Positions 5,619-8,041 of a stretch of DNA of 8,041 nt are shown piece by piece (position 1 is the first letter of the stretch; each line of letters starts with the position of its first letter). Origin of the DNA: an uncultured Ruminococcus sp. (GTDB lineage Bacteria > Bacillota > Clostridia > Oscillospirales > Ruminococcaceae). Below the pieces are notes generated by a model. The model worked only from the letters and a program-made list of their open reading frames with translations. It had not been told where the DNA came from and did no database searches. A program made the translations under genes and the position numbers. Location: contig CAMOEP010000086.1 of the NCBI GenBank assembly GCA_946612185.1, forward strand, positions 1-8,041. Direction: 5' to 3'.

Positions 5619-7895
5619 ATGCTTACTTCAATTATCGGATACCCCAGAATCGGTGCGCTCCGTGAACTTAAATTTGCCAGCGAAAAGTACTTCCGTGGCG
5701 AGATAGATGCTTGTGAACTGGAAAAAACTGCCAGAGACATTCGCCTTTATAACCTGAAACTCCAGAAGAATTCCGGGCTGGATTTCGTTCCCTCCAATGA
5801 TTTTTCGTTCTATGACGGTCTGCTGGACACCGCTTTCCTGCTGGGGGCTGTGCCGGAGAGGTACACTTCCCTGGGACTTTCGCCTCTTGACACCTACTTC
5901 GCTGCCGCAAGAGGCTATCAGGGCGAAAATGGCGATGTTAAGGCACTTGCCATGAAAAAGTGGTTCAATACCAACTATCACTACATGGTTCCCGAAATCG
6001 CTGACGATACCGTTATCAGGCTGTCCTCAACCAAGCCTTTCGACCTCTACAGCGAGGCTTTCGAGAACGGCTGCGAGACTAAGCCCGTTATCACCGGCGC
6101 TTACACTTTCCTGAAACTTGCCCGGTTTACCGGCAAAAAGTCCGCCGCCGACTTCGCTGATGCGGTGGCTGAGGCGTACTGCCAGATACTTGCAAAGTTC
6201 GCTGACTTCGGCGTGAAGTGGGTGCAGTTCGACGAACCGGCGCTCGTCCTGGATATGAGTGAGGAGGACATTTCCCTGTTTACAGCCATTTACCGGAAAA
6301 TTCTCGCAAATAAGCACTCCATTAAGGTTCTGGCGCAGACTTACTTTGGTGATGTCCGTGACTGCTACGAAAACCTCGTCGCCCTGGACTTCGACGGCAT
6401 CGGTCTGGACTTCATCGAGGGAAAGCGTACCATTGAACTCCTGGAAAACTTCGGTTTCCCCGGCGATAAAGTCCTCTTTGCAGGAGTAGTAAACGGAAAG
6501 AATATCTGGCGCAATAACTTCCCCAAAACCGTGGAACTGGTGAAGAAACTGCGAAATATCGCCGGAAATATCGTCCTTAGTACTTCCTGCTCGCTCCTGC
6601 ACGTTCCCTGCACTCTCCGCAATGAGGTGAAGCTGGGGGAGGAGTTCCGCCGCCACTTCGCCTACGCCGAGGAGAAGCTGGGCGAACTTGAGTCCCTCAA
6701 GAATATCCTTGAAGCCGACTGCCCCGAAAATACCACTGATTATCTGGCAAACGCCGCACTCCACCAGGTTGAGAGAAGCGGCAGGAACGACCAGGTTCGC
6801 CAGAAAGTTCAGTCCCTTACAGAGCGTGATTTTGTCCGCCTGCCGGAGTTTTCTGAGCGTGAGAAGATACAGCACGAACGTCTGGGTCTGCCGGTTCTCC
6901 CAACTACCACTATCGGTTCATTCCCGCAGACTTCCGAGGTTCGTGCAAAGAGAAGCGCTTTCCGCAGGGGCGAAATTTCCCGGAATGACTACGAAAACTT
7001 CCTCAAAGACCAGATCGCCCAGTGCGTGAAGCTTCAGGAGGATATCGGTCTGGACGTTCTCGTTCACGGCGAGTTCGAGCGTAATGATATGGTGGAGTAC
7101 TTCGGTGAGTGCCTGGACGGTTACATCTTCACCGAAAAAGCCTGGGTGCAGTCCTACGGCACTCGCTGCGTCAAGCCGCCGGTGATCTGGGGCGATATCT
7201 CCCGTGCAAAGCCCATGACCGTGGACTGGTCGGTGTACGCTCAGTCACTTACAACTAAGCCCATGAAGGGTATGCTCACCGGCGCTGTGACTATCCTCAA
7301 CTGGTCGTTCCCCCGTGAGGATATATCCCTCCGTGACAGCGCCTTCCAGATCGCTCTGGCTATCCGTGAGGAAGTCCTCGACCTGGAGAAGAATGGTATA
7401 AATATTATCCAGATAGACGAAGCCGCCCTCCGTGAGAAACTCCCCCTGCGCAGAAGTGACTGGCATGAGGACTATCTGGACTGGGCTATCCCGGCGTTCC
7501 GTCTGGCGTGCAGCGGTGTCAAGCCGGAAACTCAGATACATACCCATATGTGCTACAGCGAATTTGCCGATATCATCAAGGATATCGACGATATGGACGC
7601 TGATGTCATCACTTTCGAGGCCTCACGTTCCGACCTTACTATCCTGGACGTCCTCAAAGCCGCTGATTTCCGCACTGAGGTTGGCCCTGGAGTGTACGAT
7701 ATCCACTCGCCAAGAATCCCCTCAAAGGACGAGATCAAGGAGGCTGTCCGCAAAATGCTGGGACGTATCCCGGCGGAGAAACTCTGGGTCAACCCCGACT
7801 GCGGTCTGAAAACCAGAGGAAATGCCGAGACAGTTCCCAGTCTTGAAAACCTGGTAAATGCCGCAAAGGAGGTTCGCAATGAGCTTGCAGACTAA
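5619..7895 (+). CDS. metE: 5-methyltetrahydropteroyltriglutamate--homocysteine methyltransferase (cobalamin-independent methionine synthase)
   Basis: MetE transfers the methyl group of 5-methyltetrahydrofolate polyglutamate to homocysteine, giving methionine without vitamin B12, in the cytosol. The 758 residues match the family length (E. coli 753) and both barrels are present. The N-terminal half carries GYPRIGALRELKFASEKYF near the start and KKWFNTNYHY (113-122). The C-terminal half starts near LPTTTIGSFPQT (427-438). Zinc ligands of the family are present as His643 and Cys645 (HTHMCY), Glu667 (TFEASRSD) and Cys728 (NPDCGLKTRG). The catalytic His is His696 in YDIHSP, and the homocysteine-contacting IDE is at 599-601. 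The start at 5619 has AGGAGG (5605-5610) 8 nt upstream; a nearer ATG at 5614 is out of frame and too close. It is the first gene of an operon with metF, whose ribosome site and start lie inside the metE end. No frameshift or missing residue was seen. Confidence 0.97.
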   Translation: MLTSIIGYPRIGALRELKFASEKYFRGEIDACELEKTARDIRLYNLKLQKNSGLDFVPSNDFSFYDGLLDTAFLLGAVPERYTSLGLSPLDTYFAAARGYQGENGDVKALAMKKWFNTNYHYMVPEIADDTVIRLSSTKPFDLYSEAFENGCETKPVITGAYTFLKLARFTGKKSAADFADAVAEAYCQILAKFADFGVKWVQFDEPALVLDMSEEDISLFTAIYRKILANKHSIKVLAQTYFGDVRDCYENLVALDFDGIGLDFIEGKRTIELLENFGFPGDKVLFAGVVNGKNIWRNNFPKTVELVKKLRNIAGNIVLSTSCSLLHVPCTLRNEVKLGEEFRRHFAYAEEKLGELESLKNILEADCPENTTDYLANAALHQVERSGRNDQVRQKVQSLTERDFVRLPEFSEREKIQHERLGLPVLPTTTIGSFPQTSEVRAKRSAFRRGEISRNDYENFLKDQIAQCVKLQEDIGLDVLVHGEFERNDMVEYFGECLDGYIFTEKAWVQSYGTRCVKPPVIWGDISRAKPMTVDWSVYAQSLTTKPMKGMLTGAVTILNWSFPREDISLRDSAFQIALAIREEVLDLEKNGINIIQIDEAALREKLPLRRSDWHEDYLDWAIPAFRLACSGVKPETQIHTHMCYSEFADIIKDIDDMDADVITFEASRSDLTILDVLKAADFRTEVGPGVYDIHSPRIPSKDEIKEAVRKMLGRIPAEKLWVNPDCGLKTRGNAETVPSLENLVNAAKEVRNELAD
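7865..7872 (+). promoter_or_regulatory. metF: metF ribosome binding site inside the metE coding end
   Basis: AAAGGAGG is a near-perfect Shine-Dalgarno, 6 nt before the metF ATG (7879). It lies within the last metE codons, so ribosomes finishing metE would keep it open. This suggests translational coupling of the two enzymes. Confidence 0.8.
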
Positions 7896-8041
7896 ACAGA
7901 CCGTGTTCTCCCTGGAAATATTCCCCCCGAAGCCCGACTCCGACAAGAGCAGCATCTACCGCACTCTCGACGGTCTTTCCGGCATTTCCCCGGATTTTAT
8001 CAGCGTGACCTACGGCGCGGGCGGAAGCAATAACGGCGCTG
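7879..8041 (+). CDS. metF: Methylenetetrahydrofolate reductase, N-terminal part (runs off window end)
   Basis: MetF is a flavoenzyme that reduces 5,10-methylenetetrahydrofolate to 5-methyltetrahydrofolate, the methyl donor used by MetE. The first 54 residues are visible. VFSLEIFPPK (residues 9-18) matches the family's FSFEFFPPK with the catalytic Glu at residue 13, and DFISVTYGAGGS (about 39-50) matches the conserved VSVTYGAGG strand. The small changes (FSLEIF for FSFEFF) keep the acidic residue. The start overlaps metE by 17 bp in another frame and has its own strong ribosome site. The rest of the barrel, including the FAD contacts, lies beyond the window, so fusion to a further domain cannot be excluded. 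Confidence 0.93.
   Translation, partial: MSLQTKQTVFSLEIFPPKPDSDKSSIYRTLDGLSGISPDFISVTYGAGGSNNGA

Overview
The window looks like a chromosomal segment of a Gram-positive anaerobe of the Ruminococcaceae, most likely a Ruminococcus close to the cellulosome-forming species. The best clue is an exported transglutaminase-like protein with a C-terminal type I dockerin ending in the SYYSYISTGG...LDEFI pattern that I associate with Ruminococcus dockerins. Strong Shine-Dalgarno sites, extended -10 promoters and AT-rich intergenic DNA between GC-richer genes fit a Firmicute. Species-level identity is not claimed. All genes read on the + strand.

Layout. 3-260: C-terminal PDZ domain of an HtrA/DegP-like protease cut by the window edge, followed by a rho-independent terminator (319-359). 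360-647: AT-rich intergenic stretch with a 9-bp inverted repeat and a very good extended -10 promoter. 648-1922: purA (adenylosuccinate synthetase). 1956-3125: secreted transglutaminase-like protein with a dockerin whose second calcium loop is degenerate. 3139-4272: unrecognised four-helix membrane protein with a repeat-rich cytosolic N-terminus. These three genes are tightly spaced (33 and 13 bp), with no terminator or promoter seen between them, so they probably share the purA transcript.

4273-4566: this gap is almost filled by one large near-palindrome (about 215 bp, perhaps 245 bp) that could fold into a single long hairpin. 4567-5481: LysR-type regulator, ending in a hairpin that overlaps its stop codon. 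5482-5618: compact control region with a 15-bp palindrome fitting the LysR T-N11-A rule centred near -66, a second 15-bp palindrome inside the promoter spacer exactly 42 bp away, and an extended -10 promoter. 5619-7895: metE (cobalamin-independent methionine synthase). 7879 to the window end: metF (methylenetetrahydrofolate reductase), overlapping metE by 17 bp.

Functionally, metF makes 5-methyltetrahydrofolate and MetE uses it to methylate homocysteine, so metE-metF is a terminal methionine synthesis operon. The upstream LysR protein is its likely regulator; the leader is too short for a SAM riboswitch or T-box. The purA side joins a housekeeping purine gene to an extracellular protein and a membrane protein of unknown role. 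The points most worth follow-up are the large palindrome, the altered dockerin, the repeat-bearing membrane protein and the paired palindromes before metE. I found no clear new defence or mobile system.
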